Source: Vibrio aerogenes
GTDB taxonomy: Bacteria; Pseudomonadota; Gammaproteobacteria; Enterobacterales; Vibrionaceae
DNA: 64,000 nucleotides
Assembly: GCF_024346755.1 (NCBI RefSeq)
Contig: NZ_AP024861.1
Span: 3,870,687 to 3,934,686 of the forward strand
Reading direction: 5' to 3'
The notes below the pieces were generated by a model that was not told the origin of the DNA, did not search any database, and worked only from the letters and a program-made list of their open reading frames with translations. How positions within the stretch are numbered: the first letter of the stretch is position 1; each line of letters starts with the position of its first letter. Below are positions 23,099 through 33,870 of the stretch, piece by piece. A program made the translations under genes and the position numbers.

Positions 23099-24238
23099 CT
23101 AGCCCCTCCCCTTACGAATATAACCACCAGCAACAGCAACAACATGTCCGGAAAGTTCTAAATCCAAAAGTTGTCTCATAACTTCATGAACAGGTATATT
23201 GGTCCGGGTTGCAAGAATATCAACTGGTGTAGCTTCTACTCCTACGTTAGCTAACAGTTCAGCAAATGGCAATTCTTTGTCTACATTAAATGGGGGAAAA
23301 AGCTCACTTTGTTGATTTTTTTTCTGATCTATCGTCCATGAAGAGAGAGTTCCCACTTCTTCCATCACTTGTCTGGGGTTAAGAACCAAACTTGCACCAC
23401 TGCGTATCAGTTGATTACTTCCCCGGTAACCAGCCTGGTGAATACTCCCGGGAATAACAAAAACATCTCTGTTTTGCTCTGCTGCATATTTTGCTGTAAT
23501 CAGAGACCCACTCTTCTCAGCAGCTTCAATCACCACAACGCCCACAGACATTCCACTAATAATCCTGTTTCTGCGGGGAAAGTTTTTTGGTTTTGGCGGT
23601 GCAGCAGGACAAAATTCAGAAACTAAAGCACCACCACTTTCAATCATCCGCTGCGCCAGCTGCCGGTGGCGGGAGGGGTAAATATGATCGAGTCCGGTTC
23701 CCAACACTGCGACAGTTTGACCGCCTCCTTTTAAAGCACCATCGTGTGCATGCCCATCAATACCAATCGCCAGACCACTGGTCACAACCAACCCATGACT
23801 GACAAATTCATTCGCAAAATGCCAGGCATCCTGTCGCCCCGGATGACTTGCAGCACGACTTCCAACAATCGCGATTTGCGGAAGAGAAAGAACTTCGGTG
23901 TTTCCCAGCACAAAGAGTAAAGGTGGTGCTCCGACCGTCTCTTTTAATAAGGCGGGATAATCCGGGGCATAATATGGAAGAATAAAACGATTTTCTGATC
24001 TATTTCGCCATTTCAGACAAGCCTCAGCCGCTTTATTTGCTCCGGAAGTTAAGTATTGGACCTGTTCAGGTTTCAGTCCGAGATGCAGCCATTCTCCGGG
24101 AGTGTAACGACTCAGAGAAGATAAAGAATCGTGAAGCAGTATTTTTTGTAACCCCTTGATCCCCAAACGAGGTATGGTTGATAGCTTTATCCAAAATAAA
24201 AGTTCATTTTCTGCTTCAGAATCAGAATGTAAGCTCAT
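23099..24238 (-). CDS. dprA: DNA processing protein DprA
   Basis: Loads RecA on incoming single-stranded DNA during natural transformation. About 379 residues. The Rossmann-like DprA core is clear: [47 protein letters not shown], and [12 protein letters not shown]. There is an N-terminal SAM-like helical region and a C-terminal winged helix (about the last 60 residues). The frame opens at 24328, but the ATG at 24238 ([10 protein letters not shown]) has AGGA at 9 nt and fits the family length. It matches comM, another transformation gene, at 33871. Confidence 0.94.
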   Translation of the reverse strand: MSLHSDSEAENELLFWIKLSTIPRLGIKGLQKILLHDSLSSLSRYTPGEWLHLGLKPEQVQYLTSGANKAAEACLKWRNRSENRFILPYYAPDYPALLKETVGAPPLLFVLGNTEVLSLPQIAIVGSRAASHPGRQDAWHFANEFVSHGLVVTSGLAIGIDGHAHDGALKGGGQTVAVLGTGLDHIYPSRHRQLAQRMIESGGALVSEFCPAAPPKPKNFPRRNRIISGMSVGVVVIEAAEKSGSLITAKYAAEQNRDVFVIPGSIHQAGYRGSNQLIRSGASLVLNPRQVMEEVGTLSSWTIDQKKNQQSELFPPFNVDKELPFAELLANVGVEATPVDILATRTNIPVHEVMRQLLDLELSGHVVAVAGGYIRKGRG

Positions 24239-24457
24239 TAAGAGTTCCTGTAGGAATGAAGATACATCATGCTCAGAACACTTCCGGTATCCCATTAAAA
24301 AAACATTGGTACAAAAAGAAGATGACAAACTCCCCGGCTAAATGGTTTATATCTTCTTTAAATTGTTATCACATGCTGTCAATTGGCGCTTAAAATGTCT
24401 AGAATTGGAACATTCAACTTTATTTTCTTTCGACACATTTCAACGATTTGAGTGTAT

Positions 24458-24979
24458 ATGTCTGTATTACAAGTATTAACGTTTCCTGATGAGCGCTTAC
24501 GTAAAGTCGCTAAACCGGTTGAAGAAGTCACACCGGAAATACAAAAAATTGTCGATGACATGCTTGAGACCATGTATTCCGAAGAGGGTATCGGTCTTGC
24601 TGCAACTCAGGTTGATATTCACCTGCGTATCGTTGTGATTGACGTTTCAGAAACCAGAGACCAGCCCCGGGTTCTGATTAACCCTGAAATTACCGAAAAA
24701 CGCGGAGAAGATGGCATTGAAGAAGGCTGTTTATCTGTACCTGGCTCCAGGGCACTTGTTCCAAGAGCTGCGGAAGTTTCTGTCAAAGCATTAGACAGAG
24801 ACGGAAAGGAATACACCTTTGAAGCAGATGATCTTCTGGCAATTTGCGTTCAGCATGAACTGGATCATCTGTCAGGAAAATTATTCGTTGATTATCTATC
24901 GCCACTGAAACGTAAGCGAATCAAAGATAAGCTGGAAAAAATCAAGCGAACCAACGACAGAAATAAAAAACATGCATAA
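24458..24979 (+). CDS. def: Peptide deformylase
   Basis: Removes the N-formyl group from nascent proteins, an Fe2+ metalloprotease. 173 residues with all three motifs: GIGLAATQ (44-51), EGCLSVP (89-95, metal-binding Cys) and QHELDH (132-137, two His and the catalytic Glu). An in-frame GTG at 24452 precedes the ATG; the ATG at 24458 gives the usual [15 protein letters not shown] start. It is followed 11 nt on by fmt, its functional partner, and is divergent from dprA. Confidence 0.96.
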   Translation: MSVLQVLTFPDERLRKVAKPVEEVTPEIQKIVDDMLETMYSEEGIGLAATQVDIHLRIVVIDVSETRDQPRVLINPEITEKRGEDGIEEGCLSVPGSRALVPRAAEVSVKALDRDGKEYTFEADDLLAICVQHELDHLSGKLFVDYLSPLKRKRIKDKLEKIKRTNDRNKKHA

Positions 24980-24990
24980 GTGAGGTTACC

Positions 24991-25938
24991 TTGACTCAAT
25001 CTCTTCGTATAGTCTTTGCAGGTACTCCGGATTTTGCCGCCCGTCATCTGGCGGCATTATTGTCTTCGGAGCATGAAATTATTGGTGTATACACACAACC
25101 AGATCGCCCCGCAGGTCGCGGCAAGAAATTAACAGCCAGCCCGGTAAAAGAGATGGCTGTTGCTCATCAAATACCGGTATATCAGCCTGAAAACTTTAAG
25201 TCAGATGATGACAAACAAGTACTGAAAGATTTAAAGGCAGATATCATGGTGGTGGTTGCTTACGGGCTTTTATTACCAAGAGCTGTTTTAGATACTCCAC
25301 AATATGGATGTATTAATGTGCATGGCTCTATTCTCCCCCGGTGGCGCGGAGCAGCGCCAATTCAACGTTCCATCTGGGCCGGAGATCAGGAAACAGGTGT
25401 CACCATTATGCAAATGGACACTGGCCTGGACACCGGAGATATGCTGGACATCGTCACAACCCCCATTGATCCTGCTGATACAAGTGCTTCTATGTATGAA
25501 AAACTTGCTGAATCGGGCCCAAAGGCTTTGCTGGCAACATTAGATAAAATCGCATCACAGCAGACAAAGCCCGTCAAACAAGATGACGCACTTGCCTGCT
25601 ACGCAAAAAAACTAAGTAAAGATGAAGCAAAAATAGACTGGTCGCAGGATGCTGCTCATATAGAAAGATGTATCCGGGCTTTTAATCCGTGGCCAATGAG
25701 CTTTTTCCGTATTGCAGATCAAAACATAAAAGTTTGGGAAGCTCAGGTTTCTCCGGCAGAGGAAGACGTCCCCACAGGCACAGTGATCAGGTCCGATAAA
25801 ACCGGCATTTATATTGCGACCGGTCAGGGAACCCTTGTTCTGAAACAACTCCAGATTCCGGGTAAAAAAGCAATGGCCATACAGGATATTCTGAACGCCA
25901 GAGCGGACTGGTTCGAGGTCGGCACTCAGCTATCTTAG
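24991..25938 (+). CDS. fmt: Methionyl-tRNA formyltransferase
   Basis: Formylates Met-tRNA(fMet). 315 residues. It starts with TTG at 24991: GAGG is 6 nt upstream and [19 protein letters not shown] aligns with the family from its first residue, with no suitable ATG. Motifs present: [20 protein letters not shown], the [15 protein letters not shown] catalytic loop (Asn-His-Asp set with NVHGS and [11 protein letters not shown]), then a C-terminal beta-barrel tRNA domain from around residue 210. Between def and rsmB on one transcript. Confidence 0.96.
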   Translation: MTQSLRIVFAGTPDFAARHLAALLSSEHEIIGVYTQPDRPAGRGKKLTASPVKEMAVAHQIPVYQPENFKSDDDKQVLKDLKADIMVVVAYGLLLPRAVLDTPQYGCINVHGSILPRWRGAAPIQRSIWAGDQETGVTIMQMDTGLDTGDMLDIVTTPIDPADTSASMYEKLAESGPKALLATLDKIASQQTKPVKQDDALACYAKKLSKDEAKIDWSQDAAHIERCIRAFNPWPMSFFRIADQNIKVWEAQVSPAEEDVPTGTVIRSDKTGIYIATGQGTLVLKQLQIPGKKAMAIQDILNARADWFEVGTQLS

Positions 25939-25986
25939 TTGGAACACATCTAAATTCTTCAGAAAATTAATTACCCAGGTCAAATC

Positions 25987-27273
25987 ATGAATGTTCGTTC
26001 AGCAGCTGCTTCCGTAATTTATCAGGTCGTCGATAAAGGTGTTTCTTTGTCGACTGTGTTACCAGAGTTTCAACAGAGAATAAAGACACGGGATCATGCA
26101 TTATTGCAGGAAATATGCTTTGGTGTTCTGCGCCATTTGCCACAATTGGAAGGTATTGTCAGGCAGTTAATGGACAAACCACTGAAAGGTAAACAACGGG
26201 TTTTCCATCATCTGTTATTAGTCGGAATTTATCAGATAAAAATGATGCGGATTCCTGATCATGCCGCTGTGGGAGAAACTGTCAATGCTACGCTTGATTT
26301 AAAAGGGCCAAAGCTGCGCGGACTGATAAATGCTGTCCTGAGAAATTACCAACGCCGGCAAGAAGAACTCGAGAGCAGGCTATCTGAAAGTGAATCCGTA
26401 CAGTATTGTCATCCGGGATGGTTCATTCGGGTCATCAAAGAAAGCTATCCGGAACACTGGCAGGATATTTTTGCAGCCAATAACAACAAAGCACCGATGT
26501 GGTTAAGAGTTAACCGTTCTGTCCACTCCAGAGATGAATATATCCAACTGTTGAAAGACTCAAATATTGATGTACATCTACATTCCGAAGCGGAAGACGC
26601 CATAAAATTGGCCGCTCCTTGTGATGTCTCATCTTTGCCGGGCTTTTCACAAGGTTGGGTTTCTGTACAGGATGCAGCAGCACAGTTATCTGTTCGCTAT
26701 CTTAATCCCAAAGCAAAAGAATTGATTCTTGATTGTTGTGCGGCTCCCGGAGGCAAAACAGCTCATATTCTGGAGCATGTGCCAGATGCCCGTGTTGTCT
26801 CTGTAGATAATGATGAATCACGCTTAAAACGCGTCTATGAAAACCTGAACAGATTAAATATTCAGGCGGAAGTCATTTGCGGTGATGCACGTTATCCACA
26901 AAAGTGGTGGCAAGGTGAAACCTTTGATCGGATTTTACTGGATGCACCATGTTCAGCAACCGGTGTCATTCGCAGGCATCCGGATATAAAGTGGCTGCGG
27001 CGCCTTGAAGATATTGATGCACTGGCAACAATCCAGAGTGACATTCTGGATGCAATGTGGGCTCAGTTGAAGCCAGGTGGTACCATGGTCTATGCAACCT
27101 GCTCAATTATGCCTCAGGAAAACAGCGAGCAGATAAAAGCATTTATATCTCGAACAACAGATGTACAACTGGTAGATTCAGAGGCAGAGAATCCTGGGCG
27201 ACAAATTTTACCTGGTGAAGAAGATATGGACGGTTTTTACTACGCTGTGTTAAGAAAGCATGGTAAAAAGTAA
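25987..27273 (+). CDS. rsmB: 16S rRNA m5C967 methyltransferase
   Basis: S-adenosylmethionine-dependent methyltransferase that modifies C967 of 16S rRNA. 428 residues. Residues about 1-140 form the NusB-like helical domain ([17 protein letters not shown]...). The RNA methyltransferase domain follows, with [16 protein letters not shown] (SAM site), [20 protein letters not shown] and the catalytic Cys in [17 protein letters not shown] lies 7 nt before the ATG. Part of the def-fmt-rsmB-trkA-trkH run. Confidence 0.97.
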   Translation: MNVRSAAASVIYQVVDKGVSLSTVLPEFQQRIKTRDHALLQEICFGVLRHLPQLEGIVRQLMDKPLKGKQRVFHHLLLVGIYQIKMMRIPDHAAVGETVNATLDLKGPKLRGLINAVLRNYQRRQEELESRLSESESVQYCHPGWFIRVIKESYPEHWQDIFAANNNKAPMWLRVNRSVHSRDEYIQLLKDSNIDVHLHSEAEDAIKLAAPCDVSSLPGFSQGWVSVQDAAAQLSVRYLNPKAKELILDCCAAPGGKTAHILEHVPDARVVSVDNDESRLKRVYENLNRLNIQAEVICGDARYPQKWWQGETFDRILLDAPCSATGVIRRHPDIKWLRRLEDIDALATIQSDILDAMWAQLKPGGTMVYATCSIMPQENSEQIKAFISRTTDVQLVDSEAENPGRQILPGEEDMDGFYYAVLRKHGKK

Positions 27274-27315
27274 AAAAACCACACTATTGTAAGTGGCAAA
27301 CAAGAGAATTATGTT

Positions 27316-28692
27316 ATGAAAATCATCATTCTTGGTGCCGGCCAGGTCGGTGGAACTTTGGCTGAGAACTTAGTTGGTGAGAACAACGACATCACAATCG
27401 TAGATAAAAGTAGCGAACGGTTAAGAGAGCTACAGGATAAATATGATCTACGCGTTGTTACAGGTCATGCCAGTCATCCTGATGTACTTCAGGAAGCCGG
27501 TGCACAAGATGCAGACATGCTTGTTGCCGTCACTAATACCGATGAAACAAACATGCTTGCCTGTCAGGTTGCCTTCACTATATTCAATACGCCCAACCGC
27601 ATTGCCCGGATTCGCTCCCCGGAATATCTGGCAGAGAAAGAAACCTTATTTCATTCCGGAGCCGTCCCTGTCGATTATCTGATTGCACCCGAAGAACTGG
27701 TCACAGGTTATATAGAAAGACTTGTTCAGTATCCTGGCGCTCTGCAAGTGGTCAACTTTGCAAAAGACAAGGTCAGTCTCGTTGCGGTAAAAGCATATTA
27801 TGGCGGACCGCTTGTTGGTAATGCACTTTCAGCCCTGCGTGAGCACATGCCCCATATAGAAGCACGAGTTGCCGCAATTTTCCGTCAGGGACATCCCATA
27901 CGACCTCAGGGTACGACAATTATTGAGGCCGATGATGAAGTTTTTTTTGTCGCAGCCAGCAATCACATTCGTTCAGTGATGAGCGAACTCCAGCGATTAG
28001 AAAAACCATACCGCCGGGTCATGATCGTTGGGGGGGGAAACATCGGTTCCAGCCTCGCAAAACGTCTTGAGCATAGTTATAGTGTTAAGCTTATCGAGCG
28101 AAATCATCAAAGAGCTGAGCTGCTGTCTGAGGAACTGGAAAATACGATTGTTTTTTGCGGTGATGCAGCGGATCAGGAGCTGCTGACAGAAGAAAATATC
28201 GATCAGGTTGATGTCTTTATTGCTTTAACGAATGAAGATGAGACGAATATTATGTCGGCCATGTTAGCAAAGCGTCTCGGTGCTAAAAAAGCCATGGTTC
28301 TGATTCAGAGAAGCGCTTACGCCGATTTGGTCCAGGGAAGCGTCATTGACGTGGCTATTTCACCTCAGCAAGCCACAATATCAGCATTACTCACACATGT
28401 CCGCCGTGCAGACATTGTCAATGTGTCTTCTCTTCGCCGCGGCGCTGCTGAGGCGATTGAAGCGATTGCACACGGAGATGAAGTCACATCGAAAGTCGTA
28501 GGACGATCTGTTGGCGATATAAAACTTCCTCCAGGTACAACTATCGGAGCAATAGTCCGGGGTGAAGAAGTTTTAATTGCTCATGACCGGACTATTATTG
28601 AGCAAGATGATCATGTTGTTATGTTCCTTGTTAATAAAAGATATGTAGCGGATGTTGAGGCTCTGTTTCAGCCCAGCCCCTTATTCCTGTAG
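27316..28692 (+). CDS. trkA: Trk potassium uptake regulator TrkA
   Basis: Peripheral, NAD(H)-binding cytosolic gate of the Trk K+ uptake system. 458 residues formed by two tandem RCK modules: [16 protein letters not shown] at the start and [17 protein letters not shown] around residue 235, each followed by a TrkA-C domain. It is followed 24 nt on by a trkH gene, its membrane partner, an arrangement found in vibrios. Confidence 0.97.
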   Translation: MKIIILGAGQVGGTLAENLVGENNDITIVDKSSERLRELQDKYDLRVVTGHASHPDVLQEAGAQDADMLVAVTNTDETNMLACQVAFTIFNTPNRIARIRSPEYLAEKETLFHSGAVPVDYLIAPEELVTGYIERLVQYPGALQVVNFAKDKVSLVAVKAYYGGPLVGNALSALREHMPHIEARVAAIFRQGHPIRPQGTTIIEADDEVFFVAASNHIRSVMSELQRLEKPYRRVMIVGGGNIGSSLAKRLEHSYSVKLIERNHQRAELLSEELENTIVFCGDAADQELLTEENIDQVDVFIALTNEDETNIMSAMLAKRLGAKKAMVLIQRSAYADLVQGSVIDVAISPQQATISALLTHVRRADIVNVSSLRRGAAEAIEAIAHGDEVTSKVVGRSVGDIKLPPGTTIGAIVRGEEVLIAHDRTIIEQDDHVVMFLVNKRYVADVEALFQPSPLFL

Positions 28693-28716
28693 TCATTAAT
28701 TTAGTGATATGTCGTC

Positions 28717-30162
28717 ATGTTGAACTATAAATCCATTCTGTTTGTATTGGGGTTGGTTCTCTCTAAACTAGCTTTATTTATGTATGTCCCGACTTTGGTT
28801 GCCTTTTTTAGCGGGACGGGCGGTTTTCTGGATTTTGGCCAGGCAGTCATTATCACTCATATCGTTGCTTTCATTTGTCTGACTCTCGGCAGAACTGCAA
28901 ATTTTAAATTAAACGTAAGGGATATGTTTCTGATCACGACACTGGTTTGGAGTGTCGCCAGTGCTTTTGCTGCATTACCTTTTGTTTTCATAAACCATAT
29001 CAGTTTCACTGATGCTTATTTTGAAACCATGTCAGGTATTACAACGACCGGCTCAACGGTATTAAGTGGTCTGGATAATATGGCACCAAGCATTTTACTG
29101 TGGCGATCAATCCTGCAATGGCTTGGAGGGGTTGGATTTATTGTGATGGCAGTTGCGGTACTGCCAATGCTGAACGTCGGGGGAATGAAGCTATTCCAGA
29201 CAGAATCATCAGACTGGTCGGATAAAAGCAGTCCCCGGGCCAAAACTGTCGCAAAAAATATTGTAGCCGTTTATCTGGTCCTCACTTTACTCTGCTGCCT
29301 CGGGTACGTATTAACAGGGATGACGCTTTTTGAAGCGATCAATCATTCTTTTACAACTTTATCAACCGGTGGTTATTCTACATCTGATGGGTCAATGAAT
29401 CATTTCTCTAAAGGGGCCCACTGGGTTGCTACAGTGTTTATGTTCCTGGGTGGATTACCTTTTTTACTATTTGTCATCGCCGTAAAGAAAAAAAGAGCCG
29501 TTGAATTGTATAAAGATGCTCAGGTAAGAGGTTTTTTCTATTTATTTATTGTAACCAGTACTGTCGTCGCTCTTTGGTTGAATTTACATAATGGGTACCC
29601 GGTTCTGGATGCGTTTCGGGTTGCCATGTTCAATATTGTATCCGTACTTACAACAACAGGTTATGGCCTGGATGACTTTACGGCCTGGGGAGCCCTGCCC
29701 AGTACACTATTCATTTTCCTGATGGTTGTTGGCGCCTGTTCTGGATCAACCGCTGGCGGCATCAAAATTTTTCGGTTTCAAATTGCTATTACATTACTGC
29801 ACAAACAGATGATGAAATTGATTCATCCTTCAGGAGTATTTGTTCAGAGATACAATGCACGTCCTGTTAACGATGACATTATCCGTTCAGTTGTGGCATT
29901 TGCGATTACTTTCTTTATGACGATTATCCTGATTGCAGGAATATTAAGTGGGATGGGTCTTGATCCAACCACAAGCATTTCAGGCGCGATCACCGCAGTT
30001 TCAAATGTCGGTCCGGGCATGGGAACCATTATTGGTCCAACCGGGAATTTTTCATCACTGCCGGATTTAGCCAAATGGCTCCTCAGTTTTGGCATGTTAA
30101 TGGGAAGGCTGGAAATCTTAACTATTTTGGTTTTATTTTTTCCGGCATTCTGGAAAAGCTAG
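28717..30162 (+). CDS. trkH: TrkH-type potassium transporter subunit (trkA-linked copy)
   Basis: K+-translocating membrane subunit of the Trk system. 481 residues with repeated membrane-loop-membrane units. The four selectivity-filter loops are readable: SGITTTGST, TTLSTGGYSTSDG, SVLTTTGYGLDD and SNVGPGMGTI. The SD is weak, so expression may be coupled to trkA 24 nt upstream. A second trkH at 48967 resembles the enterobacterial TrkH more closely, while this copy is the trkA-linked form. Confidence 0.95.
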   Translation: MLNYKSILFVLGLVLSKLALFMYVPTLVAFFSGTGGFLDFGQAVIITHIVAFICLTLGRTANFKLNVRDMFLITTLVWSVASAFAALPFVFINHISFTDAYFETMSGITTTGSTVLSGLDNMAPSILLWRSILQWLGGVGFIVMAVAVLPMLNVGGMKLFQTESSDWSDKSSPRAKTVAKNIVAVYLVLTLLCCLGYVLTGMTLFEAINHSFTTLSTGGYSTSDGSMNHFSKGAHWVATVFMFLGGLPFLLFVIAVKKKRAVELYKDAQVRGFFYLFIVTSTVVALWLNLHNGYPVLDAFRVAMFNIVSVLTTTGYGLDDFTAWGALPSTLFIFLMVVGACSGSTAGGIKIFRFQIAITLLHKQMMKLIHPSGVFVQRYNARPVNDDIIRSVVAFAITFFMTIILIAGILSGMGLDPTTSISGAITAVSNVGPGMGTIIGPTGNFSSLPDLAKWLLSFGMLMGRLEILTILVLFFPAFWKS

Positions 30163-30190
30163 ACGCTCCAAAACAACGACTCTTCCTCTA

Positions 30191-30226
30191 AAATCGATGA
30201 TAATTTGTGCAGAACATCATCGATTT
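30191..30226 (+). terminator. Perfect 11 bp hairpin after trkH
   Basis: AAATCGATGAT (30191-30201) pairs with ATCATCGATTT (30216-30226) around a 14 nt loop, 29 nt after the trkH stop. There is only a short T run, so it may be a weak or Rho-assisted terminator, or a 3' end stabiliser. Confidence 0.5.
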
Positions 30227-30242
30227 CTATCAGAGTTAATGC

Positions 30243-30406
30243 TATCCTAACGTTGTGATAAGCACATAAGTTCTTGGGTAACTATTTGGATGGGCACCAG
30301 CCCAAAACGAGTTTCCTTATTCATCATGTTTTTGGATAACATAAGCTCAATAGTTACTTCAGGCCGTTGAATAACAAGGGAAATGTAAAACCATCAGGTA
30401 ACAATA
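30243..30406 (+). promoter_or_regulatory. Possible structured leader upstream of a small ORF
   Basis: Between the trkH hairpin and a 57-codon ORF. A -10-like TATCCT (30243-30248) is followed by GTAACTATT (30278-30286), which can pair with AATAGTTAC (30349-30357). Between them lies a hairpin TGGGC-ACCA-GCCCA (30291-30304). This nesting could be a cis-acting leader or a small RNA. No known riboswitch class is recognised. Confidence 0.35.
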
Positions 30407-30580
30407 ATGCCCGCAGCACCAGCCAGGTACTCTCACGATCACGGTAGCGCTTCGCGCCGTCGCAGTAGTTTTGCGAAAGCGAAAGTCACTCAAAAAAATA
30501 CGCCGATAATGACCCCCGCAGAAAAACAAATTTTAAATGCTCCGGAATCAACCGGAAAAGATGTCACTCAAGCAGCATGA
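30407..30580 (+). CDS. Small basic hypothetical protein (57 residues)
   Basis: ATG at 30407, stop TGA at 30578. AGG lies 8 nt upstream. The N-terminal half is basic and Ser/Arg-rich (SASRRRSSFAKAKVTQ); the C-terminal half is TPAEKQILNAPESTGKDVTQ. No signal peptide or membrane segment. I do not recognise a family. Codon use looks normal and the ORF begins after a possibly structured leader, so it may be real, but a chance ORF cannot be excluded. Confidence 0.5.
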   Translation: MPAAPARYSHDHGSASRRRSSFAKAKVTQKNTPIMTPAEKQILNAPESTGKDVTQAA

Positions 30581-30741
30581 CCACAGTTTGAAACCAAATG
30601 AGCGCAGTACAGTACTGCGCTTTAATCACTATTGTTTATTGGTATTTACACCGCAATTTGTTACTTTGTATGCGTAGCACATCACCAGAACCTGTGAAGG
30701 TTTGGTAATCAAATGAACCATAATGATAAATGGATGAAAGT

Positions 30742-31008
30742 ATGAAATGTCACCGCATTGAGGAACTGCTCGAACTACTCGAACCAGAATGGCAAAAAGA
30801 TTCTGAACTGAATCTGATGCAATTTATACTCAAGCTGGCTGAAGAAGCTGGTTACCATGAAGCGATAGAATCCCTCACAGATGATGTACTCATCTACCAC
30901 CTGAAAATGCGCAACAGTAGTAAAGATGAAATGATTCCCGGTCTGAAAAAAGATCAGGAAGATGATTTCAAAACTGCAATACTCAAAGCAAGAGGTATTA
31001 TTCGCTAA
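30742..31008 (+). CDS. yihD: YihD family protein (DUF1040)
   Basis: An 88-residue acidic helical protein that matches Yih[21 protein letters not shown] at the start, the [24 protein letters not shown] core, and EEDFKTA-type [16 protein letters not shown] at the end. Function unknown. An upstream in-frame ATG at 30730 adds four residues; GGATG places the 30742 ATG at 7 nt spacing and matches the family start. It precedes srkA, as yihD does in enterobacteria. Confidence 0.9.
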   Translation: MKCHRIEELLELLEPEWQKDSELNLMQFILKLAEEAGYHEAIESLTDDVLIYHLKMRNSSKDEMIPGLKKDQEDDFKTAILKARGIIR

Positions 31009-31090
31009 GAATAATATCTAACTCCTGATGCCTATCTGCAATCATCAACAGCCGGGATAGTGCCTTATATAAATTAAACAGATTAACTTT

Positions 31091-32071
31091 ATGTCAAACG
31101 CCACTTTCCATTTTAATGCTCTTACCCCTGATTTAATTTGGTACGCTTTAGAAAATATTGGTATTCGGGCAGAATCAGGCTTTCTTCCTTTGAATAGCTA
31201 CGAAAACCGGGTTTACCAATTCACAGACGAAAAAAATAGTCGCTATGTCGTAAAATTTTATCGTCCAAATCGCTGGACGAGCGAACAAATACTGGAAGAA
31301 CACCAATTTACTCAGGAGTTGGCTGATGCAGAAATTCCTGCTGTTTCTCCTGTCAGTATCGATGGACGAACCCTACATCAGTACAAGGGATATTGGTTCA
31401 CCTTATTTCCGAGTATTGGTGGACGACAATTTGAGGTAGATAATGCAGAACAACTTGAGTGGGTTGGCCGTTTTTTAGGAAGGATACATCAGGTTGCAAA
31501 AACCAAACAATTTAAATACCGTCCTGAGATATCTCTGGATGAGTATCTTTATCAACCAGTAAAATATCTTGAAAACACTCAGTTTATTCCGCTACACATT
31601 CAGAAAGCCTTTTTTTCTGATCTACATTTGCTGATTAACTCAATTGAAAAATACTGGCCAGAAAACATCTCGTCGATTCGTCTTCACGGGGATTGTCACC
31701 CAGGAAATATATTATGGAGAGAAGGCCCGGTATTTGTGGATCTGGATGATGCCCGTAATGGTCCTGCGGTTCAGGATATCTGGATGCTTTTGAACGGAGA
31801 AAGACACGAAAGACTCGTTCAACTGGATATTATTCTTGAAGGCTATCAAGAGTTTTGTGATTTTAACCAATCAGAGATGAAACTAATTGAGCCTCTGCGT
31901 GGTCTACGAATGGTACACTACATGGCATGGCTGGCAAAAAGATGGGAGGATCCTGCATTTCCTCTGGCATTCCCATGGTTTAACGATCCGAAGTATTGGG
32001 AATCACAGGTGCTTGCATTTAAAGAGCAAATTGCAGCATTAGAAGAGCCACCACTATCTCTGATACCATGA
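31091..32071 (+). CDS. srkA: Stress response kinase A (YihE/RdoA)
   Basis: Ser/Thr protein kinase of the aminoglycoside-phosphotransferase-like fold. 326 residues. SYENRVYQF and VVKFYRP form the nucleotide lobe (Lys); the catalytic loop is LHGDCHPGNIL with the metal-binding VDLDDAR. The protein is linked to envelope and cell-death stress in E. coli, where it is likewise upstream of dsbA. Here dsbA starts 33 nt after it, so cotranscription is likely. Confidence 0.95.
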   Translation: MSNATFHFNALTPDLIWYALENIGIRAESGFLPLNSYENRVYQFTDEKNSRYVVKFYRPNRWTSEQILEEHQFTQELADAEIPAVSPVSIDGRTLHQYKGYWFTLFPSIGGRQFEVDNAEQLEWVGRFLGRIHQVAKTKQFKYRPEISLDEYLYQPVKYLENTQFIPLHIQKAFFSDLHLLINSIEKYWPENISSIRLHGDCHPGNILWREGPVFVDLDDARNGPAVQDIWMLLNGERHERLVQLDIILEGYQEFCDFNQSEMKLIEPLRGLRMVHYMAWLAKRWEDPAFPLAFPWFNDPKYWESQVLAFKEQIAALEEPPLSLIP

Positions 32072-32104
32072 ATTAATAATAACGCTCAACAAATGGAGTT
32101 TATA

Positions 32105-32704
32105 ATGAAGAAGCTGCTTGCTATATTCGCAACCCTAATCATCAGTTTGTCCGTTCAGGCAGATCCCTATAAAGAAGGGGTGAACTACGAAGTTCTTGAT
32201 TTACCTCATTCATCAAACCCGACGGTGACAGAGTACTTTTCATTTTATTGCCCACACTGTTTCGAGTTTGAACCTGTCATTCAAAAATTAAAATCACATT
32301 TACCGGAAGGCACTGAGTTTCAAAAGAATCATGTTTCTTTCATGGGTGGAAATATGGGTGCATCAATGAGCAAAGCTTATGCGACAATGATGTCTCTGGG
32401 TGTTGAAGACAAAATGATACCCGTCATGTTTAATCGCATTCATATTGAAAGAAATGCTCCCAAAAATGATGCAGCCCTGAAACAGATTTTTGTCGATCAA
32501 GGTGTAGATGCAAAGAAATTTGATGCCACCTTTAATAGCTTTGCTGTTGACTCTATGGCTCGTCGCTTTGATAAAGGTTTCGCGGAAAGCAAGCTGACAG
32601 GAGTTCCATCCGTGATTGTGAACAACAAATATCTTGTAATTACACGAGGTATTAAAAACAATGAAGATTACTTCAAATTAGTTGATTTTCTTTTGAAGAA
32701 ATAA
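32105..32704 (+). CDS. dsbA: Thiol:disulfide interchange protein DsbA
   Basis: Periplasmic oxidase that introduces disulfide bonds. 199 residues with a signal peptide (cleavage after SVQA, residue 19). The thioredoxin active site is CPHC at 49-52 and the cis-Pro loop is [14 protein letters not shown] lies 7 nt before the ATG at 32105; the frame extends upstream four codons to 32093 without a ribosome binding site. It follows srkA. Confidence 0.97.
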   Translation: MKKLLAIFATLIISLSVQADPYKEGVNYEVLDLPHSSNPTVTEYFSFYCPHCFEFEPVIQKLKSHLPEGTEFQKNHVSFMGGNMGASMSKAYATMMSLGVEDKMIPVMFNRIHIERNAPKNDAALKQIFVDQGVDAKKFDATFNSFAVDSMARRFDKGFAESKLTGVPSVIVNNKYLVITRGIKNNEDYFKLVDFLLKK

Positions 32705-32787
32705 CGCAGCGAAAAAGTATAGAGAGATAACACTGGATATATCTCTCTTTCAATTTCTCCAATACACTGCCGGATAAGAAAAAACCA

Positions 32788-32834
32788 GGGCGTGTTTATC
32801 TTTCATCGCCGTTCTTGTATGAAAGATCACGCCC
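32788..32834. repeat. Short MITE-like hairpin between dsbA and yihG
   Basis: GGGCGTG-TTT-ATCTTTCAT (32788-32806) pairs with ATGAAAGATCACGCCC (32819-32834) with one TTT bulge and a 12 nt loop. The left arm plus the following TCGCCGTTC is almost the same as the left end of the MITE at 41683. It looks like an internally deleted copy that may now act as a terminator for both convergent genes. The right arm reaches into the yihG stop codon. Confidence 0.65.
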
Positions 32835-33721
32835 TATTCATCAACTCTCCGATAAATTTTTTTCAGCCGCTGATCTTTTTGTGCCCAGACATTTGACAGC
32901 CATTTCTGAAACTGACGCTTATATGGCTTATCATTAAAGTAATCCCCACGCACCTGTTCATCTACTGGCAGAATATCTATATGAACAATAATTCGTTTCA
33001 TCTTCCCCATAAGCATATCTTTAAAAGGCGTTTCAAGATTATCAGGATAAGCCAAAGTTACATCAATAATATTTTCGAAGAGCGCTCCCATAGCAGCCAG
33101 TGTATAGGCAATTCCACCAGATTTCGGCGACAACAAAAACTCATACTCAGGTTGATTTGTTTTTTTATCAGGAGTAAAACGCGTTCCTTCAACATAGTTA
33201 ACAACTGTTGTAGGGATATGTTTAAATTTCGTACATGATCTGCGGGTTGTTTCCAGATCCTGCCCTCTTTTTTCCGGATGGCGAATCAGATACCCTCTGG
33301 AATAACGACGCATAAACGGCATATCCAAAGCCCAGCAGCTCATTCCGATGAAAGGAATATAGAGAAGCTGATATTTAAGAAAAAACTTTGGCATGGGTAT
33401 TTTGTCTTTAAACACACTACATAAGACGACAATATCAGCCCAGCTGATATGATTACTAATCATCAAATACCAACCATCCTTATGTAATGTTTCTCCGCCC
33501 TGAATATCCCATTCAACATGATTTGACAAAGAAAGTATTTTTAAATTTAAAGTAGCCCATAGCCACATCATCAGGTTTGCCAGTTTTGTTGCATAAAGCT
33601 TCAATTCTTTTGACGGTAGTACCAGTTTAACCACCGCGGTCAAACAAATCATAACTGAGCAAAAAGCAGTATTCAGCAGAACTAAAAAGAGATTGATTAA
33701 TAAAAGTGGATAAGCCAGCAT
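32834..33721 (-). CDS. yihG: YihG-type 1-acyl-glycerol-3-phosphate acyltransferase-like protein
   Basis: A 295-residue PlsC-family acyltransferase at the inner membrane. The N-terminus is hydrophobic (LLLINLFLVLLNTAFCSVMIC). The catalytic box is NHISWADIVV (NHxxxxD), followed by FMRRYSRG and the VNYVEGTRFTP substrate-binding EGTR box. Convergent with dsbA. Family matches E. coli YihG, which has been linked to polyunsaturated or cis-vaccenoyl phospholipids; the precise acyl specificity here is unknown. Confidence 0.92.
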   Translation of the reverse strand: MLAYPLLLINLFLVLLNTAFCSVMICLTAVVKLVLPSKELKLYATKLANLMMWLWATLNLKILSLSNHVEWDIQGGETLHKDGWYLMISNHISWADIVVLCSVFKDKIPMPKFFLKYQLLYIPFIGMSCWALDMPFMRRYSRGYLIRHPEKRGQDLETTRRSCTKFKHIPTTVVNYVEGTRFTPDKKTNQPEYEFLLSPKSGGIAYTLAAMGALFENIIDVTLAYPDNLETPFKDMLMGKMKRIIVHIDILPVDEQVRGDYFNDKPYKRQFQKWLSNVWAQKDQRLKKIYRRVDE

Positions 33722-33870
33722 ATATTATCGCTTGTCGCTATAAAAATAGGACAATTATACAAATTCAAAGACTGAATAAAAATCTTTGATATAAAAAAAG
33801 ATGCATTCTCACCTCATGAGACTAACGACTCATACATTCAAAATAACCTGATTTTTTAATATCGGCCCGG

